Source: Paraburkholderia kirstenboschensis | Lineage (GTDB): Bacteria; Pseudomonadota; Gammaproteobacteria; Burkholderiales; Burkholderiaceae | Direction of reading: 5' to 3' | DNA: 64,000 bases | NCBI RefSeq assembly: GCF_904848585.1 | Contig: NZ_CAJHCR010000005.1 | Span: forward strand, 248,001 to 312,000 | Shown here: one piece after another, positions 9,121 through 16,798 of the stretch | How the letters are laid out: each line of letters begins with the position of its first letter | How positions within the stretch are numbered: position 1 is the stretch's first letter | Made by a program: the position numbers and the translations under genes | The notes under the pieces: model-generated | Databases searched by the model: none | What the model was told of the DNA's origin: nothing | What the model saw: only the letters and a program-made list of their open reading frames with translations

Positions 9121-9347
9121 GCGTAATGTCGGCTACAGCTGTCCATTGCCGCGCGCCGCGACGGGCGCGGCGTGACATCGAATGAAATGAACGAGTGCTA
9201 CCGTCTGGCGACGATTTGCGTAATTCTGATCTCGCGCCGCTCCGTGATGGAACAGGCCGATAGCGGCAATGGCGCGTGCTTGAGCATACGACATGCGGCC
9301 TGCAAGAAGGCCTGGTGAATTCCCCTTGTCCTGAGGAATTGGGGGAA

Positions 9348-9375
9348 CACTACTTGCTCACCCATCCAAGTAGTG
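9348..9375. promoter_or_regulatory. Perfect 9-bp inverted repeat with 10-bp spacer
   Basis: CACTACTTG (9348-9356) and CAAGTAGTG (9367-9375) are exact reverse complements, 44 bp upstream of the next start codon. A second, weaker pair (TTCCCC at 9320-9325, GGGGAA at 9342-9347) abuts it. It could be a dimeric operator or an mRNA leader stem; no U tract follows, so a terminator is less likely. Confidence 0.5.
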
Positions 9376-9418
9376 CCGGAGCTGGTTTGCCGTTCACCTC
9401 TTTTCCCGGATCACGTCG

Positions 9419-9664
9419 ATGAACTATCCGAACCTGGACAGCGAGATCGCCCATCTCGAACTCGTGTTAGGGCGAATTTCGGTCAATGACCGCATTCCTC
9501 TTTCGTATTGGGAAAACCGCCTGCGCCTGCTGTCGGGTGCGTCGCTGGTGCCGGTGCAACGCGCCCGGCTGGCGCGTCTCGAAGCCGTGCTCGGCGTACT
9601 GCGTGATTCCGAAGAAGCCGTTTTCGAAGCGCCTGCTGGGCGCTCGAAGGACGGCCGTTCATGA
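9419..9664 (+). CDS. Small hypothetical protein coupled to the FNT channel gene
   Basis: An 81-residue soluble, Leu/Arg-rich, probably helical protein with no recognised domain. Two amphipathic stretches are visible (EIAHLELVLGRI, and RARLARLEAVLGVLRD). Its stop overlaps the start of the channel gene (ATGA at 9661), suggesting coupled translation and a related job, for example a cytoplasmic accessory of the channel. Codon use matches its neighbours. The Shine-Dalgarno is weak. Confidence 0.7.
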   Translation: MNYPNLDSEIAHLELVLGRISVNDRIPLSYWENRLRLLSGASLVPVQRARLARLEAVLGVLRDSEEAVFEAPAGRSKDGRS

Positions 9665-10569
9665 CTGAAGCGACTAAGGAACCGCAACAGAAAGCACCCG
9701 TTGCAACGGCCCGCAACGGTGCGCCGCGCGCCGAGGACGCCGGCGCGGACTCGCCGCATCTGAACGAGGGCGAGCAGGACCAGGCGGCACATCACACCGC
9801 CCCGCACGCGCTCGTGCTGCATGAGATCGTCCGCGAAGAGGGCGAAGCCGCGCTTGAGCGGACCATCGGCGCGTTGATCTGGTCGTCGCTCGCCGCCGGT
9901 CTGTCCATGGGCTTTTCGTTTCTCACGCAAGCCGTGCTCGAAGCCGGCTTGCCGGACACGCCATGGCGCCATCTGGTGTCGAGCTTCGGTTATTCGATGG
10001 GTTTCGTGCTCGTCATCATGGGGCGGCAGCAGCTTTTTACCGAGAGCACGCTGACCGTGGTGCTGCCCGTGTTGACGCGGCGCGATCCGCTCACGCTGCT
10101 TAAAGCGATGCGTCTATGGGCCGTGGTGCTCGTCTTCAACCTCATCAGCACATGGATCTTCGCGGCGATGCTACGCATTCCCGATGTCTTCTCGCCCGCG
10201 GTGGTGAATGCATTCGGCGACGTGTCGCGCGCGGCGGTCGGCTCGGAACACATGCTGCCGACCATGGTCAAGGCGGTCTTCGCGGGCTGGCTGATCGCAC
10301 TGATGGTGTGGCTGTTGCCGAGCGCGCGCTCGGGGCGCCTGTTGACCGTGCTGCTGATTACCTATGTGGTCGCCGTCAGCCATCTTTCGCACATCATCGC
10401 CGGATCGACGGAGGTTGCTTATGCGTTCCTGAGCGGCGACGCCAGCCTGCACGACTACTTCTTGCGCTTCATCGTGCCGACGCTCGTCGGCAACACCGTG
10501 GGCGGGATGTCGCTGGTTGCGCTGCTCAATCACGCGGCCATTGCGCCGGAAATCAACGGCCATCGCTAA
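9661..10569 (+). CDS. Formate/nitrite transporter family protein (YfdC-like)
   Basis: A 302-residue membrane protein. A polar N-terminal region of about 60 residues precedes six hydrophobic segments with the FNT fold pattern; the segment SLAAGLSMGFSF is the first helix, and VLVIMGRQQLFTEST includes the family loop region. The long N-terminal extension resembles the YfdC branch rather than FocA/NirC. It probably conducts a small monovalent anion across the inner membrane; the substrate is not predictable. AAGGA sits before the ATG, and the gene overlaps the upstream small ORF. Confidence 0.88.
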   Translation: MTEATKEPQQKAPVATARNGAPRAEDAGADSPHLNEGEQDQAAHHTAPHALVLHEIVREEGEAALERTIGALIWSSLAAGLSMGFSFLTQAVLEAGLPDTPWRHLVSSFGYSMGFVLVIMGRQQLFTESTLTVVLPVLTRRDPLTLLKAMRLWAVVLVFNLISTWIFAAMLRIPDVFSPAVVNAFGDVSRAAVGSEHMLPTMVKAVFAGWLIALMVWLLPSARSGRLLTVLLITYVVAVSHLSHIIAGSTEVAYAFLSGDASLHDYFLRFIVPTLVGNTVGGMSLVALLNHAAIAPEINGHR

Positions 10570-10586
10570 GCGGGCAAAGTACCCCG

Positions 10587-10617
10587 GGGCCGCCTGGCGC
10601 AGGACGCGCGGCGGCCC
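10587..10617. terminator. Bidirectional GC-rich hairpin terminator
   Basis: GGGCCGCC (10587-10594) pairs with GGCGGCCC (10610-10617), followed on the plus strand by TCTT. It lies between convergent genes and fits a shared terminator. Confidence 0.7.
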
Positions 10618-10635
10618 TCTTGACGAGCCGGCGCG

Positions 10636-11886
10636 TCAGCCGGTCAGAATGCGCGCGCCGAGTGCGAGCACCAGCGCGGGCAGCATGACCACGACGCCGA
10701 CCTTCAGGAACTTCATGAAGCTCACGTCCTCGCCTTCGCGGCGGATCGCATTGAGCCAAAGAATGGTCGCAAGCGACCCGGTGATTGACATGTTGGGTCC
10801 GAGGTCGACGCCGATCAGCAGCGCGTCGATCACGCGCTCCGGGCTATGCGCCTGCATCACCGTGGAACTGGCGATCAGGCCGGCCGGCAGATTGTTCATC
10901 AGATTGCTGCCGATCGCGATGGCACTGCCGGCCCACCCCGCTGTTGTCATCTCGTTGTGCGCGGCGGCCGTGCGCGTTAGCGCTGCCAGCATGCTGATCA
11001 CGCCGGTGTAGTCGAGCATCTCGACGAGAACGAACAGCGCGGCCACGAGCGGCAGCACGCTCCACGATATCTCGCGGATCATCGGCAGCGGCGATTTGCG
11101 CTCCTGGATCAGCACGACGAGCGCGGTCGCCGCGCCGAGTATCGCGGTGGGCAGCCCCAACTGAATGTCGAACGCCGATACCGCCAGCAGCACGACGGCC
11201 GTGACGGCGATGCCGGCGAGCGCCACGCGTCCGCTCGACGAAAGCCGAAGCGGCTCGAGGTTCGCCTCGCAGCTTCCGGCAAGCGCCTTGCGCTGCGTCC
11301 AGCGCAGCAGCATATACGTGGCGACGATCGACAGCAGCGACGGCAGCGCGAAGCGCATCAGCCACGGCACAAGCGCGGGGGTGTGATTGCCGTACAGCAC
11401 GATATTGGCCGGATTGGATATCGGCAGCACGAAGCTGGCTGCGTTTGCAATGAACGCGCACACGAACAACAACGGCAGTGGATCGGTCTTCGCCTTCTTC
11501 GCGGCGGCGAACACAGCCGGCGTGAGGACGACCGCGGTCGCGTCGTTCGAAAGAAAGGCGGTAATGACCACGCCGACCAGATAGACCAACAGGAAAAGCT
11601 TGCGCGGTGAACCTTGCGCATGGTTGACGGCGAGCACCGCGACCCAGTCGAACAGCCCCTCGCGGCGCCCGACCTCCGAGAGCAGCATCATGCCGGAGAG
11701 AAACAGATAGACGTCGGTGCCCTTGCCGACGGCTTCGACCGCGAGATGCAACGGCAACAGCCCGAGCGAAACCAGCAGCAGCGCGCCGGCCACGGCCCAC
11801 ACCGCTTCTGGCCATTTGAAGGGACGGGTGATCACGCCGGCCGTCGCGAAGGCGGCGATACCCCATGAAAGGAAAATCGAAGTCAC
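10636..11886 (-). CDS. ArsB/NhaD superfamily ion transporter
   Basis: A 416-residue, strongly hydrophobic protein with about 11-12 membrane segments. The ArsB-type motif SNPANIVLYGNHTPA and the helix FLSNDATAVVLTPAV place it in the ArsB/NhaD superfamily. No arsR, arsC or arsH is nearby, so arsenite export is only one possibility; other anion or Na+ transport is equally open. I choose the GTG at 11886 (protein begins VTSIFLSWG) because AGGG is 8 nt upstream and the first helix starts there. The ATG at 11946 would add 20 polar residues atypical of the family. Confidence 0.85.
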   Translation of the reverse strand: MTSIFLSWGIAAFATAGVITRPFKWPEAVWAVAGALLLVSLGLLPLHLAVEAVGKGTDVYLFLSGMMLLSEVGRREGLFDWVAVLAVNHAQGSPRKLFLLVYLVGVVITAFLSNDATAVVLTPAVFAAAKKAKTDPLPLLFVCAFIANAASFVLPISNPANIVLYGNHTPALVPWLMRFALPSLLSIVATYMLLRWTQRKALAGSCEANLEPLRLSSSGRVALAGIAVTAVVLLAVSAFDIQLGLPTAILGAATALVVLIQERKSPLPMIREISWSVLPLVAALFVLVEMLDYTGVISMLAALTRTAAAHNEMTTAGWAGSAIAIGSNLMNNLPAGLIASSTVMQAHSPERVIDALLIGVDLGPNMSITGSLATILWLNAIRREGEDVSFMKFLKVGVVVMLPALVLALGARILTG

Positions 11887-12108
11887 AACGAAAGCCCTGA
11901 ATGGATGGTTGTACGTGGGCAAAGCCCGGTGCGCAGGATACCCCAACTCGGCCCCGGCTCAGCTTGCCTTCGCCCGCCGTTGCAAGTCGCGAGCCAGAAC
12001 GGCATTAACGTCACCAGTACAACAATGTGTTCTCGCGTGCCCGCCTATTCAGTCTTCATTGACCTGCCTACTATTCGCAGTCACCGCCACGACGCCTAAC
12101 CGACGAGT

Positions 12109-12669
12109 ATGAACGACATGTCCCGCCGCACCAATTCAAGCCGTTACCACGGCGCCGCAATCGCCCTGCACTGGCTGATCGCCGTGCTGATCGTCGGCGG
12201 CTTTTATCTGGGCTGGATCATGACGGACATTCCCGGCTTCACGCCGACGAAACTCAAGTATTTCTCGTGGCACAAATGGATCGGCGTCACCGTGTTGATG
12301 CTCGCCGTGGCCCGCGTGTTGTGGCGAGCGACGCATCGCGCGCCGGCTCTGGACAGCGCAACGCCCGCGTGGCAAAAGGCGGCGGCCCATGTCGTGCACG
12401 GCCTGCTGTATGTGCTGATGCTGGCGATTCCGGTGTCGGGCTATCTGTACAGCTCGGCGGCGGGAATTCAGGTGGTGTATCTCGGCATCGTGCCGCTGCC
12501 GACTTTCATCGGCCCGGATCAGGCGCTCAAGGCTACGCTGCGAACAGTACATGTGCTGCTCAATTACACGCTGCTCGCGCTGGTCGCCATGCATGTGCTC
12601 GCGGCGCTGAAGCATCAGTTTGTCGACCGCGACGGACTGCTCGCGCGGATGATTCCGTTCCTCAAGTAA
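12109..12669 (+). CDS. Cytochrome b561 (YceJ-like)
   Basis: A 186-residue di-heme membrane cytochrome. Four hydrophobic helices carry the expected His residues (ALHWLIAVL, WHKWIGVTVLML, VVHGLLYVLMLA, VHVLLNYTLLALVAMHVLAAL). It transfers electrons between the quinone pool and a periplasmic partner. Two YceI genes follow on the same strand, as in the E. coli yceJ-yceI arrangement, supporting a joint role in quinone or redox handling. A second in-frame ATG nine bases downstream is also possible as the start. Confidence 0.92.
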   Translation: MNDMSRRTNSSRYHGAAIALHWLIAVLIVGGFYLGWIMTDIPGFTPTKLKYFSWHKWIGVTVLMLAVARVLWRATHRAPALDSATPAWQKAAAHVVHGLLYVLMLAIPVSGYLYSSAAGIQVVYLGIVPLPTFIGPDQALKATLRTVHVLLNYTLLALVAMHVLAALKHQFVDRDGLLARMIPFLK

Positions 12670-12763
12670 CAGTCATCGGCGCCCATTCGCTACAGCCTGT
12701 TGGCAATCAAATTCCCCGCTGTGTGCAATGAATGCGCACGGGTTCGATAGGATGCGTATCACC

Positions 12764-13327
12764 ATGAAAAACACACTCCATCACTCCATCCTCGCCGGCG
12801 TGGCCGCCCTTTCACTTTTTGGTGTGGGCCTCGCGCACGCCGACGTCGACACGAGCAAAAGCACCGTAATCGCCACGACGAAGCAGATGAACGTGCCCGT
12901 CGACGGCAAGTTCAGGAAGTTTTCGGCGCAACTGTCCTTCGATCCGGCGAAGCCGACCGCAGGAAGCGCGAACCTGTCGATCGACACCGGCAGCTACGAC
13001 CTCGGCGCGGACGACTACAACAAGCAGGCGCAAGGCAAGGAATGGTTCGACAGCGCCACGTATCCGGCCGCGACGTTTGTGTCCAGCGCGATCGCGCCCG
13101 CGGGCGGCAATCAGTACAAGATCACCGGCAAGCTGACCATCAAGGGCAAATCGCAGACCGTGGTGGTGCCCGTCACAATTGCAAGCCAGGGCCCGACGCA
13201 GACGTTCGACGGCTCACTGCCGATCAAACGCTCGCAGTACGACGTTGGCACCGGCGAATGGAAGGACACGTCGGTCGTAGCCGATGAAGTCGTCATCAAA
13301 TTTCACCTGGTCGCTTCGAAGAAGTGA
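12764..13327 (+). CDS. YceI-family periplasmic isoprenoid-binding protein (first copy)
   Basis: A 187-residue secreted protein with a signal peptide (MKNTLHHSILAGVAALSLFG, cleaved after AHA). The lipocalin-like YceI barrel follows, with DTGSYDLGADDYNKQ and the FDSATYPAATF segment. The family binds polyprenyl or ubiquinone-like lipids in a hydrophobic tunnel. The ATG at 12764 is chosen because it starts the signal peptide; the upstream ATGs at 12728 and 12752 would add non-signal residues. It differs clearly from the second YceI, so this is an old duplication. Confidence 0.9.
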   Translation: MKNTLHHSILAGVAALSLFGVGLAHADVDTSKSTVIATTKQMNVPVDGKFRKFSAQLSFDPAKPTAGSANLSIDTGSYDLGADDYNKQAQGKEWFDSATYPAATFVSSAIAPAGGNQYKITGKLTIKGKSQTVVVPVTIASQGPTQTFDGSLPIKRSQYDVGTGEWKDTSVVADEVVIKFHLVASKK

Positions 13328-13388
13328 TTAGAAAAACCGAAGCAAAACCTCAAGCTTAATAGCACTTTTTGAAAACCTGGAGAACATC

Positions 13389-13967
13389 TTGAAGAAACAA
13401 TTCCTGCTCGCCGCCGGCGCGCTCGCCACCGCATTGTCGTTCAGCGCAATGGCCGCCGACACCTACCAGCTCGATCCGACCCACACGTACCCCAGCTTCG
13501 AAACCGATCACTTCGGCGGCGTGTCGATCTGGCGCGGCAAGTTCAAGAAGAGCAGCGGCACCGTTGTGCTCGACCGCGCGGCAAAGACCGGCACGGTCGA
13601 CGTGACGATCGACATGAGCTCGGTGGATATCGGCAATGACAAGCTCGATTCCGAACTGGTCGGCGACAAGTTCTTCGACGTCGCGACGTACCCGAGAGCG
13701 ACCTACAAGGGCACGCAAATCCGCTTCGACGGCGACAAGCCGGTGGAAGTGATCGGCACGCTGACCATGCATGGCGTGACCAAGCCGGTCAACCTGAAGA
13801 TCGAGTCGTTCAAGTGCTTCGTGAACCCGATGCTCAAGCGCGAAGTGTGCGGCACCGAGTCCACCGCAACCTTCAACCGCGATGACTTCGGCGTCGACTT
13901 CGGCAAGACCTACGGCTTCAAGATGCAGACCACGCTGCACATTCAAGCCGAAGGCATCAAGCAGTAA
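13389..13967 (+). CDS. YceI-family periplasmic isoprenoid-binding protein (second copy, TTG start)
   Basis: A 192-residue secreted YceI protein. The signal peptide (MKKQFLLAAGALATALSFSAMA) precedes YQLDPTHTYPSFETDHFGG, the conserved N-terminal strand of the family, then FFDVATYPRATY. The start codon is TTG at 13389, with GGAG about 7 nt upstream. It contains two Cys residues (FKCF and EVCGTE) that could form a disulphide, absent from the first copy. It is the last gene of the b561-YceI-YceI group. Confidence 0.93.
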   Translation: MKKQFLLAAGALATALSFSAMAADTYQLDPTHTYPSFETDHFGGVSIWRGKFKKSSGTVVLDRAAKTGTVDVTIDMSSVDIGNDKLDSELVGDKFFDVATYPRATYKGTQIRFDGDKPVEVIGTLTMHGVTKPVNLKIESFKCFVNPMLKREVCGTESTATFNRDDFGVDFGKTYGFKMQTTLHIQAEGIKQ

Positions 13968-14020
13968 AGTCACGGCGGGCGCTGCCAGGCGCCTGCCGGG
14001 CTGACGCACGCCCTTGCCCG

Positions 14021-14044
14021 CGCGGTCAGCACAACGCGACCGCG
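14021..14044. terminator. Hairpin between convergent genes
   Basis: CGCGGTC (14021-14027) pairs with GACCGCG (14038-14044) across a 10-nt loop, between the second YceI gene and ldhA, which converge. A CTTCGCCT sequence follows on the plus strand. Confidence 0.5.
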
Positions 14045-14052
14045 CTTCGCCT

Positions 14053-15045
14053 CTATCCGACCACCTCGTTCTGCAAAGGCAAGTTCTTCTCGAACGCCGA
14101 GACGCTTTCGAGCGTGGTTTCGCAGATGGTCGTCAGCGCCTCGTGCGTCAGATAGGCCTGATGCCCAGTGACGATGACGTTTGGAAACGAGACGAGGCGC
14201 TGAAAGACGTCGTCGGTGATGATCTCGCTGGAGCGATCGCGAAAGAAGAGACTACTCTCCTGTTCGTACACGTCGATTCCAAGCCCGCCGAGCTGACCGG
14301 TCTTCAACGCGTCGATAGCGGCCTCGGTGTCGATCAGTCCGCCCCGGCTAGTGTTGACCAGTATCGCGCCCGGCTTCGCACGCTTAAGCGTTTCGGAATT
14401 GATGATGTGGTGTGTCGTCGGCGTGAGGGGACAATGCAGCGAAATGATGTCGGCTTGTTCCCCGATCTCGCCCGGCTTCGCATAGCTGAGACCCAGCGCC
14501 TCGAATTCCGCTGACGGGTGCGGATCGAAGCCAATCACCCTGCAGCCGAAGCCGAGCATGATCTTCGCGAACACGCAGCCAATCTTGCCCGTTCCGACCA
14601 CCGCAACCGTCTTGCCGAAAAGATCGAAGCCGGTCAGCCCCTCGAGTGAGAAATTCGAGTCGCGGGTGCGATTGTACGCACGGTGGACCTTGCGGTTGAC
14701 GGCGAGCAGTAGCGCCACGGCGTGCTCCGCCACGGAGTTCGGCGAATAGGTCACGACGCGCACCACCTTGATGCCGAGCCTTTTCGCCGCCTCGAGATCC
14801 ACGTTGTTGTAGCCCGTGCAGCGCAACGCGAGCAGACGCGTTCCACCTTCGTGCAGTGCGGTCAGTACCGCCGCGTCCGCCTTGTCGTTGACGAAGATGC
14901 AGACCGCGCCGTAACCGGCGGCAAGACCGGCCGTGTCCTGCTCCAGCAAGACGTCGAAGTAATGCAGCTTGTGCTCACCGCTTCTGTTCGCCTCGTCGAG
15001 ATATCGGCGTTCATAGCGCGTCGAGCTGAAGATCGCCACTTCCAT
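14053..15045 (-). CDS. ldhA: D-lactate dehydrogenase (2-hydroxyacid dehydrogenase family)
   Basis: A 330-residue cytosolic NAD-dependent enzyme that would reduce pyruvate to D-lactate. The substrate-side motif LRCTGYNNVDL, the Rossmann fingerprint GTGKIGCVFA, NTSRGGLIDT and the catalytic His segment GHQAYLT are all present and match LdhA-type enzymes. The ATG at 15045 has AAGGAG upstream; the 531-residue extension is a shadow reading through the neighbouring gene. It is the last gene of the glycogen/phosphoketolase cluster and could reoxidise NADH under oxygen limitation. Another 2-keto acid substrate cannot be excluded. Confidence 0.92.
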   Translation of the reverse strand: MEVAIFSSTRYERRYLDEANRSGEHKLHYFDVLLEQDTAGLAAGYGAVCIFVNDKADAAVLTALHEGGTRLLALRCTGYNNVDLEAAKRLGIKVVRVVTYSPNSVAEHAVALLLAVNRKVHRAYNRTRDSNFSLEGLTGFDLFGKTVAVVGTGKIGCVFAKIMLGFGCRVIGFDPHPSAEFEALGLSYAKPGEIGEQADIISLHCPLTPTTHHIINSETLKRAKPGAILVNTSRGGLIDTEAAIDALKTGQLGGLGIDVYEQESSLFFRDRSSEIITDDVFQRLVSFPNVIVTGHQAYLTHEALTTICETTLESVSAFEKNLPLQNEVVG

Positions 15046-15119
15046 GATGGACTCCTTGTGTATCGAGGGCCGACTTCGGTCACGTCTGGTCACGCACGTG
15101 CCGGTCTGTGCAGCTACGC

Positions 15120-16709
15120 TCAGCCGGCCGCAATCGCAATTGCGATCTGCACGAACAGCACCTTTACGATCGTCATCGACGGGAAGATCATCGCGTACAT
15201 GATGTCCGGCTGATCGGTCGGCGCAACGCGGTTGGCGAACGCGAGAATCGCCGGGTTGCCGGTCGCGCCGCATATCACGCCGACCGACGTGTCGAACGAC
15301 AGCCTGAAGATCCACAGGCAACATATAGCCGTCACGCCGACGAGCACCAGCAGCGTAATCACGCCATAGAGCAGCAACAGCGGCCCGGCGGTGCTCACGG
15401 TCGAGACGAATTTGGGCCCGCAAGCGATGCCCACTTGCGCGAGGAAGATCGTGAGCCCGAGATTGCGCAGCACGAGATTCGCTGAAAGCGGCATCACCCA
15501 GACGAACGGGCCGGTGCGGCGGGCCTTCCCCAGGCATAGCGCGACCAGCAGCAACGCCGCGAGACCCAGGCTGAACGCGCCGAGACCAGGAAAGCGCAGC
15601 GGTATCGCGCCGACTAGCAGCCCCGCGGCCGCGCCTATGCCTAGACAAATGAAACTGAGGTCGGCCGTGCTTTTGATCGAATCGCCGAAGAACGCCCGAA
15701 CGCTCGCCTGGTGCGCGCGATTGACCAGCAGGCCGACCCTGTCGCCCGCTTCGAGAATGAGATCCGGAGTGGATAGCAAGTCGATGTCCCCGCGCCGCAC
15801 GTGTGCGACCGAGCAGTTCACGCCTTCGGGGTAGCGCAGACTGCGCAGCGGCATTCCGACGACCGCCGGATTCGATGCGAACACGCGCATATAGTCGAGA
15901 TCTTCCCGATGACTCGCGATTCGGCCGGGCTGCAACTCGCCGCAGAGCGCCGTTGCTTCGTCGAGCAGGCGGGGGTCCGTCGCGGTGACGAGGAGGACGT
16001 CGTCGCCGCGCAGAATGAAATCGTCGGTGACGAGCTGGTTGTGATGCGCGCGCCGCACGGCCGCGATTGCCACACCGGCAGGCAGGCGTGCCAACAGATC
16101 CGACACTTTCACACCGAAGAAAGCCGCGTTGTGTAGCGCAATTTCCGCAGTCTCCAGCACCTTCGCGGGCGGCTTGCGTATGTCGACTTTCAGGGCCAGC
16201 TTCAGCGCATAGATGAAGAGAATCGGACCGGCCACGCCGAACGGATATGCAACGCTATAGCCCACGGCGGCATCGTTGTTCTTCATAGCCGCGATCGCAA
16301 CCTGCAAGCTCGCCGTGCTCGTGCCGCTGCCCGCGAACATGCCGAGAGCATCGGCGAGCGAAATGCCGAAATGGATCAAGCCGCACGCGACGAGACCCGA
16401 AGCGATCACACCGAGACATGCGGCTGCATTGGCCTTCATGCCCTCGCGGCTCGTGAGCCCGCGAAAGAACTGCGCGCCATACTGAATGCCGATGCCATAA
16501 AGAAACATCAACAGACCGAGCGTGCCGAGCAGTGCCGGCGGTGTGGATTTCGGCGCGAACGCGCCGAGCGCCAGTCCAACGAACAGCACGGCTCCGGATC
16601 CGAGAGCCACGCCCTTCACATTGATTTCGCCGATCAGGTAACCAACCGCAATGGTCAAAAAGAGCGCGAAAAGCGGCTGACTTTCGACGAAGGTTCTGAC
16701 TGCATCCAT
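15120..16709 (-). CDS. AspT/YidE-type antiporter with two TrkA-C domains
   Basis: A 529-residue membrane protein of the aspartate:alanine exchanger family. Two hydrophobic bundles (about residues 1-185 and 370-529) flank a central soluble region. That region carries two TrkA-C-like modules, one around LVTDDFILRGDDVLLV and one around LDLLSTPDLILEAGDRVGLLV. The GSGTSTASLQVAIAAM helix is typical of the first bundle. AGGAGG lies ahead of the ATG. The gene sits between glgX and ldhA. If it exchanges aspartate for alanine, decarboxylation would give a proton-motive benefit, but no decarboxylase gene is seen here. Confidence 0.87.
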   Translation of the reverse strand: MDAVRTFVESQPLFALFLTIAVGYLIGEINVKGVALGSGAVLFVGLALGAFAPKSTPPALLGTLGLLMFLYGIGIQYGAQFFRGLTSREGMKANAAACLGVIASGLVACGLIHFGISLADALGMFAGSGTSTASLQVAIAAMKNNDAAVGYSVAYPFGVAGPILFIYALKLALKVDIRKPPAKVLETAEIALHNAAFFGVKVSDLLARLPAGVAIAAVRRAHHNQLVTDDFILRGDDVLLVTATDPRLLDEATALCGELQPGRIASHREDLDYMRVFASNPAVVGMPLRSLRYPEGVNCSVAHVRRGDIDLLSTPDLILEAGDRVGLLVNRAHQASVRAFFGDSIKSTADLSFICLGIGAAAGLLVGAIPLRFPGLGAFSLGLAALLLVALCLGKARRTGPFVWVMPLSANLVLRNLGLTIFLAQVGIACGPKFVSTVSTAGPLLLLYGVITLLVLVGVTAICCLWIFRLSFDTSVGVICGATGNPAILAFANRVAPTDQPDIMYAMIFPSMTIVKVLFVQIAIAIAAG

Positions 16710-16798
16710 GCCGCCTCCTGATGATCGACAAAGCGTTACTGCAGTACATAAAAATTAAAGTCGCTCGCCTGCCAATCTTCCAGCGAGACTGCGACCGT

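Larger units (their letters stand above)
8907..9418. other. Gene-free divergent intergenic region
   Basis: About 510 bp between divergent genes. I see no convincing open frame. It holds four 10-bp direct repeats at 9081-9120 and two inverted repeats at 9320-9347 and 9348-9375. Promoters for both flanking genes must lie here, but I cannot identify convincing -35/-10 pairs. Confidence 0.6.
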
